Part shown: in pieces, positions 1 through 7,616 of the stretch
How positions within the stretch are numbered: position 1 is the stretch's first letter
Layout of the letters: each line of letters opens with the position of its first letter
Source: Blastococcus sp. URHD0036
GTDB lineage: Bacteria; Actinomycetota; Actinomycetes; Mycobacteriales; Geodermatophilaceae
Assembly: GCF_000701365.1 (NCBI RefSeq)
Contig: NZ_JNIK01000015.1
Span: forward strand, 248,001 to 312,000
Direction: 5' to 3'
Length of the DNA: 64,000 nt
Position numbers and translations under genes: made by a program
Notes under the pieces: generated by a model
Told to the model about the DNA's origin: nothing
Seen by the model: only the letters and a program-made list of their open reading frames with translations
Databases searched by the model: none

Positions 1-1
1 G

Positions 2-565
2 GTCATCACCGTCGTCATCGGATTCATCGCCGACGTCTCCGACCCCGGGGTGATGCAGCGGCCACCGCGCGCGCCCGGCACAAAGATCGTCACCGGGCCA
101 TGGGTCGCCCGCTGGTTCCTCTTCGGCCTGGTGGTCTCCGCCTCCGCGCTGGCGGTCCTCGCCTGGGGCCCCGACGAGCCGAGCACCACGCAGCCCTCGG
201 CCAGCATGACCATGGCCTTCGCCGTCGTCTCGCTGTCCGCGGTCAACATCGGCTTGGTGATGCGCCGTGAGCGGCAGGCACCCTGGTCCTCGCCGGTCTT
301 CCCCTACCTCGGGTGGATCGTCCTGGGGTGGGTCCTGACGTGGGCCGCTGTGGAACTCGGCATGCTCCAGCGGCTGCTCGACACCACCTCGCTCACCGGA
401 GGCCAGTGGGTCGTCGTGCTGGCGCTGTCCCTCGTCGCCCCCGCCGTCGTCGCCGTGGACAAGGTCCTCCAGCTCCGGCAGCAACGGAAGGTCCAGCCGC
501 TTCTGGACGAGCCGGCTCCGTCGGCCGAGCCGGTGCCGGCGCTCCCTCGGCCACGCCGCCCCTGA
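2..565 (+). CDS. C-terminal part of a cation-transporting P-type ATPase (5' end outside window)
   Basis: The frame is open from base 2, so the gene starts before the window; only about 187 codons are visible. The segment opens with a hydrophobic helix followed by DPGVMQRPPRAPGT, resembling the loop after the conserved P-type ATPase transmembrane core. Three further hydrophobic stretches and a basic, Pro-rich cytoplasmic tail follow. This fits the Cation_ATPase_C membrane domain of Ca2+/Mg2+-type pumps. The phosphorylation (DKTGT) and nucleotide-binding domains would lie upstream and cannot be seen, so ion specificity is unknown. An internal GTG at 50 is not the true start. Confidence 0.75.
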   Translation, partial: VITVVIGFIADVSDPGVMQRPPRAPGTKIVTGPWVARWFLFGLVVSASALAVLAWGPDEPSTTQPSASMTMAFAVVSLSAVNIGLVMRRERQAPWSSPVFPYLGWIVLGWVLTWAAVELGMLQRLLDTTSLTGGQWVVVLALSLVAPAVVAVDKVLQLRQQRKVQPLLDEPAPSAEPVPALPRPRRP

Positions 566-850
566 GGTCCAGACGGGAAACAGCGGGCTCGGAGGCCGTG
601 ATGCTGCACGGACTCATCGAGCCGTGCAGTGTCGGTCCGCGGCATCGGCGATGCGTGGTCGAGGACGTCGCCCTGCGCAGGACGGCTCGCTGGTGACGAG
701 GGTCGCGCGGCTCCGACGTCCGACGTGGAGTCCCAGGGGCGACGCCCTGCACACGCACACGTCACCACGTGGTCGCTCGAGCTGGTGGAGGCGGCGGCTG
801 GTACCGCGTTCGGGGACGGCGTCGCCCGACACCGCAGGGGTGTGGATCTC
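566..850. other. Noncoding gap between ATPase gene and tRNA-Leu
   Basis: About 285 bases with no convincing gene. Several short overlapping frames cross it on both strands, but none has a ribosome binding site, a recognisable product or the codon bias of the neighbours. I see no strong terminator or repeat here. It probably holds the 3' ends of the ATPase transcript and of the leftward tRNA transcript. Confidence 0.5.
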
Positions 851-938
851 TGGTGTCCGAGGGGGGACTTGAACCCCCACGCCCGATAAAGGGCACTAGC
901 ACCTCAAGCTAGCGCGTCTGCCATTCCGCCACCCGGAC
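851..938 (-). tRNA. tRNA-Leu, anticodon GAG, CCA encoded
   Basis: Read on the minus strand, the 88 bases fold as a type II tRNA. The acceptor arm GTCCGGG pairs with CTCGGAC (one G-T), the anticodon stem CTAGC/GCTAG encloses the loop TTGAGGT (anticodon GAG), there is a long variable arm, and the T-loop is GTTCAAGTC. The discriminator A is followed by an encoded CCA (plus-strand TGG at 851-853). The long variable arm and GAG anticodon identify a leucine tRNA. Confidence 0.96.
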
Positions 939-950
939 GAGTGCGTGAAC

Positions 951-956
951 AGACTA
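951..956 (-). promoter_or_regulatory. Candidate -10 of the tRNA-Leu gene
   Basis: On the minus strand TAGTCT lies 12 bases before the mature tRNA 5' end, a plausible -10 for a short precursor. No clear -35 is visible. Confidence 0.4.
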
Positions 957-1016
957 CAAGACCGCCGTCCGGCTCCGACGCACCCCCGGAGCTTCCGCTC
1001 CGGGCGGTGTCGGCCC

Positions 1017-1022
1017 TAGCCT
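1017..1022 (+). promoter_or_regulatory. Candidate -10 (TAGCCT) of the SHOCT membrane protein gene
   Basis: TAGCCT fits the -10 pattern used throughout this window. A start about 7 bases downstream would give a leader of roughly 44 nt carrying the GGGAGG ribosome binding site at 1063-1068. Confidence 0.4.
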
Positions 1023-1072
1023 GCGCGACGGCGGCGGCCGATCCCCGCTGCACCGAGGTGCCGGGAGGCCGC

Positions 1073-1831
1073 GTGATCCTGCCCGACACCGATCCGAAGC
1101 CGTTCCTGCCCGTGGCACGGATCCGGGACGTCCTGCTGCTCGGCCTGGGGGTCGCGGCCGGCGCGGCCGCCATCACGATCCTGTCGCGGATCATGCGGTC
1201 GGTCGGTGAGGTGGGGGGCTCCTGTGCCGACGGCGGCCCGTACGTCTCGGCGCAGCCGTGCCCCGACGGCACCGGCCCGGCGATCCTGGCCACGGTGCTG
1301 CTCGGCTTCGTCTGCGTCGGCGCGACGCTGTGGGGTGCGCCCAAGCTCGAGGCGCCGATCCCGCTCTTCTGGGCCTGGCCGGCGCTGTTCTTCACGCTCG
1401 GCTGGAACTTCCTCGAGGACGGCTGGATCGACCCGCCGGCCGGGGCCGGGATCAGCGGCGGGTACCTGTTCTGCGGGGTGCTGTTCTTCCTCATGGCGGC
1501 CGCGCCGCTGCTGCTCGGGTGGTTCGCGCTCCGGCAGTCGGCGCGCACGGAGCGGGAGGCGGCGGACCGGCAGCGCAAGCAGGCGCTCACCGCGGTGGCC
1601 ACCACACTCTCCCGGCGTGCGACGCCGCCCCGCCCACCTGCACCGCGGGTCGCGGTGCCCGCACCGACCCAGCCGGACGACCTGCCCGGCGGCGACGCCC
1701 CCGACGACGCCGCCGCCACCCTCGCCGGTCGGCTGGAGCGGCTCGCGGCCCTCCACGCCTCCGGCGACCTGACCGACGACGAGTTCCGGCGGGCCAAGTC
1801 GGCCACCCTGCGCGAGGAGATCGACCGATGA
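1073..1831 (+). CDS. Membrane protein with C-terminal SHOCT domain
   Basis: Encodes 252 residues from GTG 1073, chosen because GGGAGG ends 4 bases upstream; the longer open frame from 941 would begin at the edge of the tRNA. Several hydrophobic helices occupy about residues 12-170. A charged linker rich in Arg, Pro and Asp follows. The C-terminus (LERLAALHASGDLTDDEF) matches the short SHOCT oligomerisation motif found at the ends of many actinobacterial membrane proteins. Two Cys residues in the loop after the first helix (CADGGPYVSAQPC) could form an extracytoplasmic disulfide. The molecular role is unknown. The next gene overlaps by ATGA. Confidence 0.7.
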   Translation: MILPDTDPKPFLPVARIRDVLLLGLGVAAGAAAITILSRIMRSVGEVGGSCADGGPYVSAQPCPDGTGPAILATVLLGFVCVGATLWGAPKLEAPIPLFWAWPALFFTLGWNFLEDGWIDPPAGAGISGGYLFCGVLFFLMAAAPLLLGWFALRQSARTEREAADRQRKQALTAVATTLSRRATPPRPPAPRVAVPAPTQPDDLPGGDAPDDAAATLAGRLERLAALHASGDLTDDEFRRAKSATLREEIDR

Positions 1832-1941
1832 CCGGACCCGGGACCCCGCGCGGCACCGGTCGCTGGTGGCTCTACTACCTGGTCGCGGCCGGTCTGGGCG
1901 TCTGGGGCGGCAGCGCGTTCTTCACCTGGGTGAGCACCTGA
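1828..1941 (+). CDS. 37-residue single-span membrane microprotein
   Basis: ATG at 1828 overlaps the stop of the SHOCT protein (ATGA), indicating translational coupling. The 37-residue product has a short basic, Gly/Pro-rich N-terminus, then WWLYYLVAAGLGVWGGSAFF, long enough for one transmembrane helix. It is too small for domain assignment. The tight coupling suggests it partners with the upstream membrane protein (inference). It could still be a spurious frame, but the overlap and hydrophobic composition argue otherwise. Confidence 0.55.
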   Translation: MTGPGTPRGTGRWWLYYLVAAGLGVWGGSAFFTWVST

Positions 1942-1958
1942 GGCGCCGGCCGCCCGCC

Positions 1959-1964
1959 TAGGCT
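1959..1964 (+). promoter_or_regulatory. Leaderless-type -10 (TAGGCT) of the M20 peptidase gene
   Basis: TAGGCT ends 6 bases before ATG 1971 and no Shine-Dalgarno sequence is present, so transcription probably begins at the start codon. Confidence 0.6.
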
Positions 1965-1970
1965 CGCGGC

Positions 1971-3299
1971 ATGGACGACGCGCCTGCCGAACCGCTCGAC
2001 CGCGCCCAGGCCGAGGTCGCCGAGCTGCTCAGCGACCTGATCCGCATCGACACCACCAACACCGGGGACACCGCCACCGGCAAGGGCGAGCGGGTCGCCG
2101 CGGAGTGGGTGGCCGGCAAGCTCGACGAGGTCGGCATCGGCTCGCAGATCTTCGAGTCCGAGCGCGGCCGGGCCAGCCTCGTCGCCCGGATCCCCGGGAC
2201 CGACCCGAGCCGCCCGCCGCTGCTGGTGCACGGCCACCTCGACGTCGTCCCCGCCGATCCGTCCGAGTGGAGCGTGCACCCGTTCTCCGGCGAGGAGCGG
2301 GACGGCTACATCTGGGGCCGCGGCGCGGTCGACATGAAGGACATGGACGCCATGACCCTTGCGCTCGTGCGCGACTGGGCCCGCACCGGCGTTCGGCCCG
2401 AGCGCGACATCGTGCTGGCCTACCTCGCCGACGAGGAGGCCGGCGGCACGCTCGGCGCCCGCTGGATCGTCGACACCCACCCCGACCTGTTCGCCGACTG
2501 CACCGAGGCCATCAGCGAGGTCGGCGGCTTCAGCATCACCGTCCGCGACGACCTGCGCCTCTACCTAGTGCAGACCGCGGAGAAGGGCCTGGCCTGGATG
2601 CGGCTCACCGCCTCCGGCCGCCCCGGTCACGGCTCCTTCGTGCACGACGACAACGCCGTCACCCGGTTGTGCGAGGCCGTCGCCCGCATCGGCTCCACCC
2701 GGCTGCCGACCGTCCTCACCCCGCCGATGCGCGCCTTCCTTGACGCGGTCAGCGAGGCCTACGGCGTCGAGATCGACCCGGACGAGCCCGAGGAGTCGCT
2801 CGCCCGCCTGGGGTCGATCAGCCGCATGATCGGCGCGGCGCTGCGCAACACCGCCAACCCCACGATGCTCGACGCCGGCTACAAGACCAACGTCATCCCC
2901 GGGACGGCGAGCGCCACCGTGGACGGCCGCTTCCTGCACGGCCAGGAGGCCGAGTTCGAGCGGCAGCTCGCGGGCCTGATCGGCGAGGGGATCCAGCAGG
3001 AGTGGATCGTCCACGACCAGGCCGTGGAGACGACCTTCGACGGCCCGGTCGTCGACGCGATGGTCGCCGCGCTGAAGAGCGAGGACGCCGGCGCCCGCCC
3101 GGTGCCCTTCACGATGAGCGGCGGCACCGACGCCAAGAGCTTCGAGCGCCTGGGCATCCGCTGCTTCGGGTTCTCCCCGCTGCGGCTGCCCCCGGAGCTG
3201 GACTTCGCGGCGCTGTTCCACGGCATCGACGAGCGCGTGCCGGTCGAGTCCCTGCGGTTCGGCATCCGGGTGCTGGACCGTTTCCTGCGCTCGGCCTGA
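1971..3299 (+). CDS. M20/M25/M40 family zinc metallopeptidase (DapE/ArgE-like)
   Basis: A 442-residue cytoplasmic hydrolase. The di-metal site is intact: HGHLDVVP (His89, Asp91), GAVDMKD (bridging Asp121) and LADEEAGG (catalytic and ligand Glu155/Glu156). The dimerisation 'lid' insertion is present in the middle, and a late His occurs in the LFHGIDERVP segment. M20 enzymes cleave amide bonds of small N-acyl amino acids or dipeptides; this sequence does not settle the substrate. It stands alone with its own promoter and has no lysine or arginine biosynthesis genes nearby, so DapE or ArgE function is not supported. Confidence 0.88.
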   Translation: MDDAPAEPLDRAQAEVAELLSDLIRIDTTNTGDTATGKGERVAAEWVAGKLDEVGIGSQIFESERGRASLVARIPGTDPSRPPLLVHGHLDVVPADPSEWSVHPFSGEERDGYIWGRGAVDMKDMDAMTLALVRDWARTGVRPERDIVLAYLADEEAGGTLGARWIVDTHPDLFADCTEAISEVGGFSITVRDDLRLYLVQTAEKGLAWMRLTASGRPGHGSFVHDDNAVTRLCEAVARIGSTRLPTVLTPPMRAFLDAVSEAYGVEIDPDEPEESLARLGSISRMIGAALRNTANPTMLDAGYKTNVIPGTASATVDGRFLHGQEAEFERQLAGLIGEGIQQEWIVHDQAVETTFDGPVVDAMVAALKSEDAGARPVPFTMSGGTDAKSFERLGIRCFGFSPLRLPPELDFAALFHGIDERVPVESLRFGIRVLDRFLRSA

Positions 3300-3307
3300 C
3301 CGGGTGG

Positions 3308-3313
3308 TGTGAT
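3308..3313 (+). promoter_or_regulatory. Candidate leaderless -10 (TGTGAT) of the following SDR gene
   Basis: TGTGAT ends 6 bases before GTG 3320, the spacing seen at the other leaderless starts, but the hexamer itself is weaker. Confidence 0.35.
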
Positions 3314-3319
3314 GCCGGG

Positions 3320-4117
3320 GTGAGCACTCTCGAGCCCGGCGCCGTCGCCCTGATCACCGGAGGGACCGGCGGCTTCGGCCGGGCCCTCGCCACCACGCTG
3401 CGCGAGCGCGAGGTGACCGCCGTCCTGGCCGACCTCGACAGCGAGCGGAACCGGTCGGTCGCCGCCGACCTCGGCTGCCCGTTCGTCGCCCTCGACGTCA
3501 CCGACCTCGCCGCCAACGAGGCCGTGGTCGCCCAGGTCGAGGCCGAGCACGGGCGCCTGGACGCCGCCTACCTCAACGCCGGCATCTCCGCGGCCAAGAG
3601 CGACGACGCCCTCGACCTCGACGAGTTCATGCGGGTGGTGACGATCGACCTGTTCGGCGTCGTCTACGGCGTCCAGGCTGCCCGCCCGGCGATCCGGCGC
3701 GCCGGTGGGGGAGCGATCGTGGTGACGGCGTCACTGGCCGGCCTCTCACCGATGGCCACCGACCCCGGCTACAGCGTGGCCAAGGGCGGCGCGATCGCGT
3801 TCGTCCGCTCGATGGCGCCGCGGCTGTCCCGCGAGGGGACGACGATCTCGGCGATCTGCCCCGGGTTCGCCGACACCGCGATCATCGACCGCATCCGGCA
3901 CGAGTTCACCGCCGCCGGCTTCCCGGTGCTCACCGCTCAGGAGGTCGCCGACGCGATGGTCGCGGCCTGGACCGACGGCGAGCCCGGCGCCGCCTACGTC
4001 GTCCAGCCCGGCGTCGGCGTCGTCAACTACAAGTTCAAGGGCGTGCCGGCGGCGCGCACCGCGGCGGGGGAGCCCGCCGTCGTCCCGGAGGCGCTCCGCC
4101 CCCCGGACATGCGCTAG
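3320..4117 (+). CDS. Short-chain dehydrogenase/reductase (SDR)
   Basis: A 265-residue classical SDR. The dinucleotide-binding motif TGGTGGFG lies at about residues 13-20, NAG at 86-88, the catalytic Ser near 138 and YSVAK with Tyr151/Lys155. The acidic residue after beta-2 (ADLDSE) suggests NAD(H) preference (inference). GTG 3320 is preferred because the protein then begins just before the Rossmann strand; the open frame extends far upstream inside the peptidase gene. Its stop abuts the convergent methyltransferase gene with no gap. The substrate is unknown. Confidence 0.85.
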   Translation: MSTLEPGAVALITGGTGGFGRALATTLREREVTAVLADLDSERNRSVAADLGCPFVALDVTDLAANEAVVAQVEAEHGRLDAAYLNAGISAAKSDDALDLDEFMRVVTIDLFGVVYGVQAARPAIRRAGGGAIVVTASLAGLSPMATDPGYSVAKGGAIAFVRSMAPRLSREGTTISAICPGFADTAIIDRIRHEFTAAGFPVLTAQEVADAMVAAWTDGEPGAAYVVQPGVGVVNYKFKGVPAARTAAGEPAVVPEALRPPDMR

Positions 4118-4690
4118 TCAGTCCTCGCGGGGCCCGCGGCAGGCGAACAGCACGGCCGGGGGCACGTTCCACGGCGAGATCCGGGTGCTGACGCGGGCGA
4201 ACCGGCGGCGCAACTCCTTGAGGATGAGCGGCGAGTACTGGATCACCAGGATCGCGCCGTCCGGGGCCACGATCTGCGGCAGCACGTCGAGGATCCGCTG
4301 GCGCAGGGCCGGCGCGAACGAGGTGTAGGGCAGCGCCGACACGACGATGTCGGCCTGCCGCCCGTCCAGGTGCTCGGAGAGGTTCTCCGCCGAGTCGCAG
4401 ACCACGTGCAACCGCGGGTCGCGGTAGCGGCCGGCGAGGAGGCCGGCCAGCGCCGGGTCGATCTCCACCGCCACCAGTTCCGCCTCCGGGCCGAGCCGGG
4501 CGAGGAGCTCACCGGTCTGCACGCCGGTGCCGGCGCCCAGCTCCACGACCAGCTTCGCGTTCGGCACGTCACCGAGGTCGAGCATGTCGCGGACGGCCCA
4601 GCGGGAGGTCGGCAGGATCGCGCCGACCTGGCGGGGGTTGGCGAAGAACGCCTTCAGGAACTTGAGGCGGTCGTCGAGGTGCTGGTTCAC
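4118..4690 (-). CDS. Class I SAM-dependent methyltransferase (phospholipid or rRNA-dimethylase-like)
   Basis: 190 residues. SAM motif I is VELGAGTGVQTG (about 49-60), with an acidic loop VAVEIDPAL after beta-2 and a motif-IV-like VVSALPY segment. It resembles small actinobacterial methyltransferases annotated as phospholipid N-methyltransferases or rRNA adenine dimethylase-like. No membrane segment is evident. GTG 4690 is chosen because GGGAGG lies immediately upstream on the minus strand. The gene is convergent with the SDR, with stops adjacent. The substrate cannot be read from the sequence. Confidence 0.78.
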   Translation of the reverse strand: MNQHLDDRLKFLKAFFANPRQVGAILPTSRWAVRDMLDLGDVPNAKLVVELGAGTGVQTGELLARLGPEAELVAVEIDPALAGLLAGRYRDPRLHVVCDSAENLSEHLDGRQADIVVSALPYTSFAPALRQRILDVLPQIVAPDGAILVIQYSPLILKELRRRFARVSTRISPWNVPPAVLFACRGPRED

Positions 4691-4716
4691 GGGTCCTCCC
4701 GGGCCGGGGTCCGGGC

Positions 4717-4747
4717 GGCGTGTCGCCCACCGTGACCCTGACACGCC
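4717..4747 (-). terminator. Hairpin downstream of the DUF5703 gene
   Basis: GGCGTGTC and GACACGCC form a perfect 8-bp stem with a 15-base loop, 30 bases past the stop of the leftward DUF5703 gene. There is no T-tract, so it is a weak candidate terminator. Confidence 0.35.
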
Positions 4748-4776
4748 ACCGCCGGCCTCTGCCAGCGGGGGGGGTG

Positions 4777-4980
4777 CTAGACGTGCGGCCCGGGGAGGTA
4801 GGACAGCCGGGAGCGGCGGCGCAGGATGACCTTGCGCGTGCCGTCGGCGTGCAGCTGCAGCCGGGCGAGCTCCCACCCGCCGGTGTCGGCCTGCAGGCTC
4901 AGCATGGTCGCCGCCGCGGACCGGGACGTGCCCGGTGGGATCCGCAGCGGCGCGAACTCGTAGTCCCCGGCGGCCTCCAT
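4777..4980 (-). CDS. DUF5703 family small protein
   Basis: 67 residues from ATG 4980. The pattern YEFAPLRIPPGTSRSAA, then GGWELARLQLHADGTRKVIL with an Arg-rich tail, is characteristic of the actinobacterial DUF5703 family. Soluble and basic, function unknown. The start sits about 7 bases after CACAAT on the minus strand, consistent with a leaderless transcript. Confidence 0.75.
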   Translation of the reverse strand: MEAAGDYEFAPLRIPPGTSRSAAATMLSLQADTGGWELARLQLHADGTRKVILRRRSRLSYLPGPHV

Positions 4981-5106
4981 CCGCCCGATTGTGCACGCCG
5001 TTCCCCGCCCCGTCACCCGCTGGACACCGACCCCGTTCCCCGCCCTGCCGGTCGTGCCGTGCGGCGGCAGGATGGGCCGGGAGCCCACCCCAGCGAGGAG
5101 GACGAC

Positions 5107-5373
5107 GTGAGCGAACCCGGAACCTCCGGCGCGACGGACGCCGACCGCGCCGAGCAGGACGCCCCGGTCGAGGTCTCCGCCCCGGCCACCGCCGGTGAGG
5201 CGACCCCGGTGGGCGACGACGTGCCCGAGGGCGACGCGCTCGAGCAGCAGCTCGCCACGCGGCCCGGCGAGGCCGGACGCCCCGTGGCGGTCGGCGACCG
5301 CGAGGCCAGCGACGCCGACGTCCTCGAGCAGCAGGCCGACGTCCCCGTCGACGAGGACGACCTCCGCGGCTGA
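5107..5373 (+). CDS. Small acidic hypothetical protein
   Basis: 88 residues, strongly acidic (Asp/Glu-rich) and probably disordered, with no hydrophobic segment. GTG 5107 follows GAGGAGGAC, a good ribosome binding site, and a CAGGAT -10-like hexamer lies about 35 bases upstream. Two imperfect LEQQ segments (DALEQQLATRPGEAG and DVLEQQADVPVDE) suggest an internal duplication. Such proteins are common hypotheticals in actinobacteria. I do not recognise a function. Confidence 0.65.
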   Translation: MSEPGTSGATDADRAEQDAPVEVSAPATAGEATPVGDDVPEGDALEQQLATRPGEAGRPVAVGDREASDADVLEQQADVPVDEDDLRG

Positions 5374-5529
5374 CCTGCGCACGGCCGGCGGGCGGTGAGT
5401 CGCGGCGGCGGCGTGCTCTCCGTGCAGAACACGCCCTGGCTGCACACCACCGGGCCGGAGCCGGCGTGGGGTGCGCCACGTCGTCGCGCGTCCAGGTGAT
5501 GCGGGCCCGTGCCAGGCGCCGGACCGGGC

Positions 5530-6018
5530 ATGCTGCCGCTCGTGGCCTTTCTGATCGTCGTTTCGCTCGCCGTTGCCTTGCTCGCCCCGCTGGCGGCCTT
5601 CTTCGTCGGCGGCCGGCGCTTCTGGGCATCCGTCGGCACCGACGCCCCGGCCGGGCTGCTGGAGCGGCACGGGCTCGAGGCCGGTGACACGCTCGCCGTC
5701 CAGCGCGCCATGGCGCGGGGCCGCCGGGCCGAGGAGGACCGCGTCCGGCCCGCGGTCGTCGAGTGGGCGCGGACGTCGCTGGACGCGACGGCGGAGCAGG
5801 AGCGCCGGCACCCCACGCGCAAGGCGATCGAGCTGGGACTCACCCTGCTCGGGGCCGTGGCCGTGGTGTTCGCCGTCCTCCTCGCGGTGAACGACGGCGG
5901 TGCCGGCGCGGGGTTCTGGCTGGTCGTCGTGCTGTCGGTGGGGCTGCTGTTCAACCTGGTCGCGCTGCCCCGGCTGCTGCGCCGCAACCTGGACCGGGCG
6001 ATCGAGCGGAACGTCTGA
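5530..6018 (+). CDS. Hypothetical membrane protein with a central soluble helical segment
   Basis: 162 residues from ATG 5530; a GTG at 5509 would add 7 residues and cannot be excluded. An N-terminal transmembrane helix (about 1-28) is followed by a charged, probably helical cytoplasmic region of about 80 residues. Two adjacent helices follow (about 100-142) and then a basic tail. No family recognised. The upstream 150 bases hold no other gene or clear promoter. Confidence 0.6.
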   Translation: MLPLVAFLIVVSLAVALLAPLAAFFVGGRRFWASVGTDAPAGLLERHGLEAGDTLAVQRAMARGRRAEEDRVRPAVVEWARTSLDATAEQERRHPTRKAIELGLTLLGAVAVVFAVLLAVNDGGAGAGFWLVVVLSVGLLFNLVALPRLLRRNLDRAIERNV

Positions 6019-6040
6019 CGGCTTCCCCTCCGGGCGTCGA

Positions 6041-6059
6041 TTTGGTTAGGCTTCCCTAA
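6041..6059 (+). promoter_or_regulatory. Candidate IdeR/DtxR iron box
   Basis: The 19 bases match the palindromic IdeR/DtxR consensus TTAGGTTAGGCTAACCTAA at 16 of 19 positions (mismatches at 3, 13 and 14). The site lies 22 bases before the DUF2470 start codon and 11 bases before its GGAGG ribosome binding site, where bound repressor would block transcription when iron is sufficient. The consensus is established knowledge; binding here is inferred. Confidence 0.7.
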
Positions 6060-6081
6060 CTCGATCGCCCGGAGGTCCAGC

Positions 6082-6861
6082 ATGACCGCTCCGCACGACT
6101 CCGCCCCGTCGCCCGGCGCGGCCGGAGCGGTACTCGCCGCTCCGCCCGCCGAACGCGCCCGCACGGTGGCCGCCCGGTCCGCCGCCGCGCTCTGCGTCGC
6201 CGGCCGCGAGCCCGCCCGCCCGCTGGCGCACGCCACGACCGCCGAGGGCCAGGTGCTCGTGCTGGTCCCCACCGACGGGGAGGTGGCCGCCACGGTCGAG
6301 GGCAGCCCCGACCGCGACCCGAGCGCGCTGCTGATGGTCAGCGACCGGGCGCCGGTGCCGCTGCGCGACCCGGTCCGCGCCCGGGTGTGGCTGTCGGGCT
6401 GGCTCACCCCGGTGCCCGAGCGGGACGCACGGACGGCGGCGCTGGCATTCGCGGCCGTGCGACCGGTCGGCGACCTGCTGGACGTCGGGCGGACCACCCG
6501 GCTGCTGCGGCTGGACCTCGCCGAGGTCGTGCTGCGCGAGGGGGAGCGGTGCACCGAGATCGGTCCGGGCGACTACGCCGGCGCCGGCCCGGACCCGCTG
6601 CTCGCGGTCGAGACCCGCATGCTCACCCACGTCGACCGCTGCCACCCGGAGGTGCTCGCCACCCTGGCCGGGCTGCTGCCGGCGGGTCTCGTGGGCGAGG
6701 ACGACGTCGTCCGCCCGCTGGCCCTGGACCGGTTCGGCTATCAGCTGCGGATCGAGCGGCCGCGCGGCTCCACCGACGTCCGCCTGGCGTTCCCCCGGCC
6801 GCTCACCTGCCCCGGGCAACTGCACGCCGCCACGCAACGGCTGCTGCACTCCGTGCCCTGA
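6082..6861 (+). CDS. DUF2470 domain protein, probable heme/iron-linked
   Basis: 259 residues from ATG 6082, with GGAGG at 6071-6075. Residues 1-170 form a flavin-reductase-like split-barrel type region. The C-terminal 80 residues contain MLTHVDRCHPEVL and DRFGYQLRIE, typical of DUF2470 as found in HugZ-type heme-utilisation proteins and chloroplast relatives. No signal peptide, so cytoplasmic. The iron box just upstream supports a role under iron limitation (inference). It is monocistronic and shares a bidirectional hairpin with the next, convergent gene. Confidence 0.75.
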   Translation: MTAPHDSAPSPGAAGAVLAAPPAERARTVAARSAAALCVAGREPARPLAHATTAEGQVLVLVPTDGEVAATVEGSPDRDPSALLMVSDRAPVPLRDPVRARVWLSGWLTPVPERDARTAALAFAAVRPVGDLLDVGRTTRLLRLDLAEVVLREGERCTEIGPGDYAGAGPDPLLAVETRMLTHVDRCHPEVLATLAGLLPAGLVGEDDVVRPLALDRFGYQLRIERPRGSTDVRLAFPRPLTCPGQLHAATQRLLHSVP

Positions 6862-6890
6862 GGAGCATTTCGCGCGCCAATTGCTCCTCA
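6859..6890. terminator. Bidirectional hairpin terminator spanning both stop codons
   Basis: Arms of 12 bases (TGAGGAGCATTT and AATTGCTCCTCA, one mismatch) flank CGCGCGCC. The outer TGA is the stop of the DUF2470 gene and the mirrored TCA is the stop of the convergent hydrolase gene. It resembles the larger palindrome at 17892-17937. Confidence 0.65.
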
Positions 6891-7616
6891 GTCGCCCAGC
6901 GCCCGGTCGACGACGAGCGCGGGCCGGTCGCGGTGCAGCGAGTGCGTCGTGTCCGGCACGGTCTCGAACGTCCACCGCGGACCGGTCGTGGCCGACAGCT
7001 CCGCCACCTGATCCGCGCTGACCACCGGGCCGGCGGTCGGCACCAGGACGTGCACCGGGACGCGCACTCGCCGGGCCGCGTCGAGGACGTCCCACGGGCG
7101 GTTCTGGCCCGCGTACGCCGCGACGGCGGCGACGTCGGTGCTCCGGGTGGACCGGACCCGCTCGGCGACCGTGCGGGGATGCCAGTGCGGGTTCGCCGCG
7201 GCGACCAGCGCCTCGGTCTGCCCGGCCTGGTCGCGCCGGAGCTCCGGGGCGAGGCCGGCGGCGACGTCGTCGGTCACCCGCAGCGCCGGGTCGACCAGCA
7301 GCGCCCGGGACGCGAACGCCGGGTCCCCGGCCAGGAGCAGCGTCGCGATCGCGCCGCCCAGGGAGTGCGCGACCACGACGTCCCACCCGCCGCCCAGCTG
7401 CGCGGCGACCGTGGCGGCGACGTCGGCGAAGCGGTACGAGTCCGCCGGGCCGCTGCCGCCGTGGCCGGGCAGGTCGACCGCCACCGCCGTCCAGCCGGCG
7501 GCGGCCAGGCCCTCGCCGACCTCCCACATCGTCGCCGCCGACGACGTCACGCCGTGGACCAGCAGCGCCCGGCGGCCGCCGTCGCCCCAGCTCTCGGTGT
7601 GCAGCTGCGGTGCCAT
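6888..7616 (-). CDS. Alpha/beta-fold hydrolase
   Basis: 242 residues from ATG 7616, which overlaps the stop of the RecD-like helicase gene upstream (ATGA). LLVHGVTSSAATMW supplies the oxyanion region, AHSLGG carries the Ser85 nucleophile, a late Asp is likely in the VPTAGPVVSADQV strand, and DTTHSLHRDRP supplies the catalytic His. No signal peptide. It is the last gene of a leftward three-gene operon (aldo-keto reductase, helicase, hydrolase). The substrate is unknown. Confidence 0.85.
   Translation of the reverse strand: MAPQLHTESWGDGGRRALLVHGVTSSAATMWEVGEGLAAAGWTAVAVDLPGHGGSGPADSYRFADVAATVAAQLGGGWDVVVAHSLGGAIATLLLAGDPAFASRALLVDPALRVTDDVAAGLAPELRRDQAGQTEALVAAANPHWHPRTVAERVRSTRSTDVAAVAAYAGQNRPWDVLDAARRVRVPVHVLVPTAGPVVSADQVAELSATTGPRWTFETVPDTTHSLHRDRPALVVDRALGD

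Noticed and set aside
1971-3299. dapE or argE
   Set aside because: M20 catalytic residues do not discriminate, and there is no biosynthetic context.
4118-5629. Full 503-codon frame including the methyltransferase
   Set aside because: Upstream of GTG 4690 the frame is Arg/Pro-rich shadow sequence overlapping three other genes; the ribosome binding site supports the short start.
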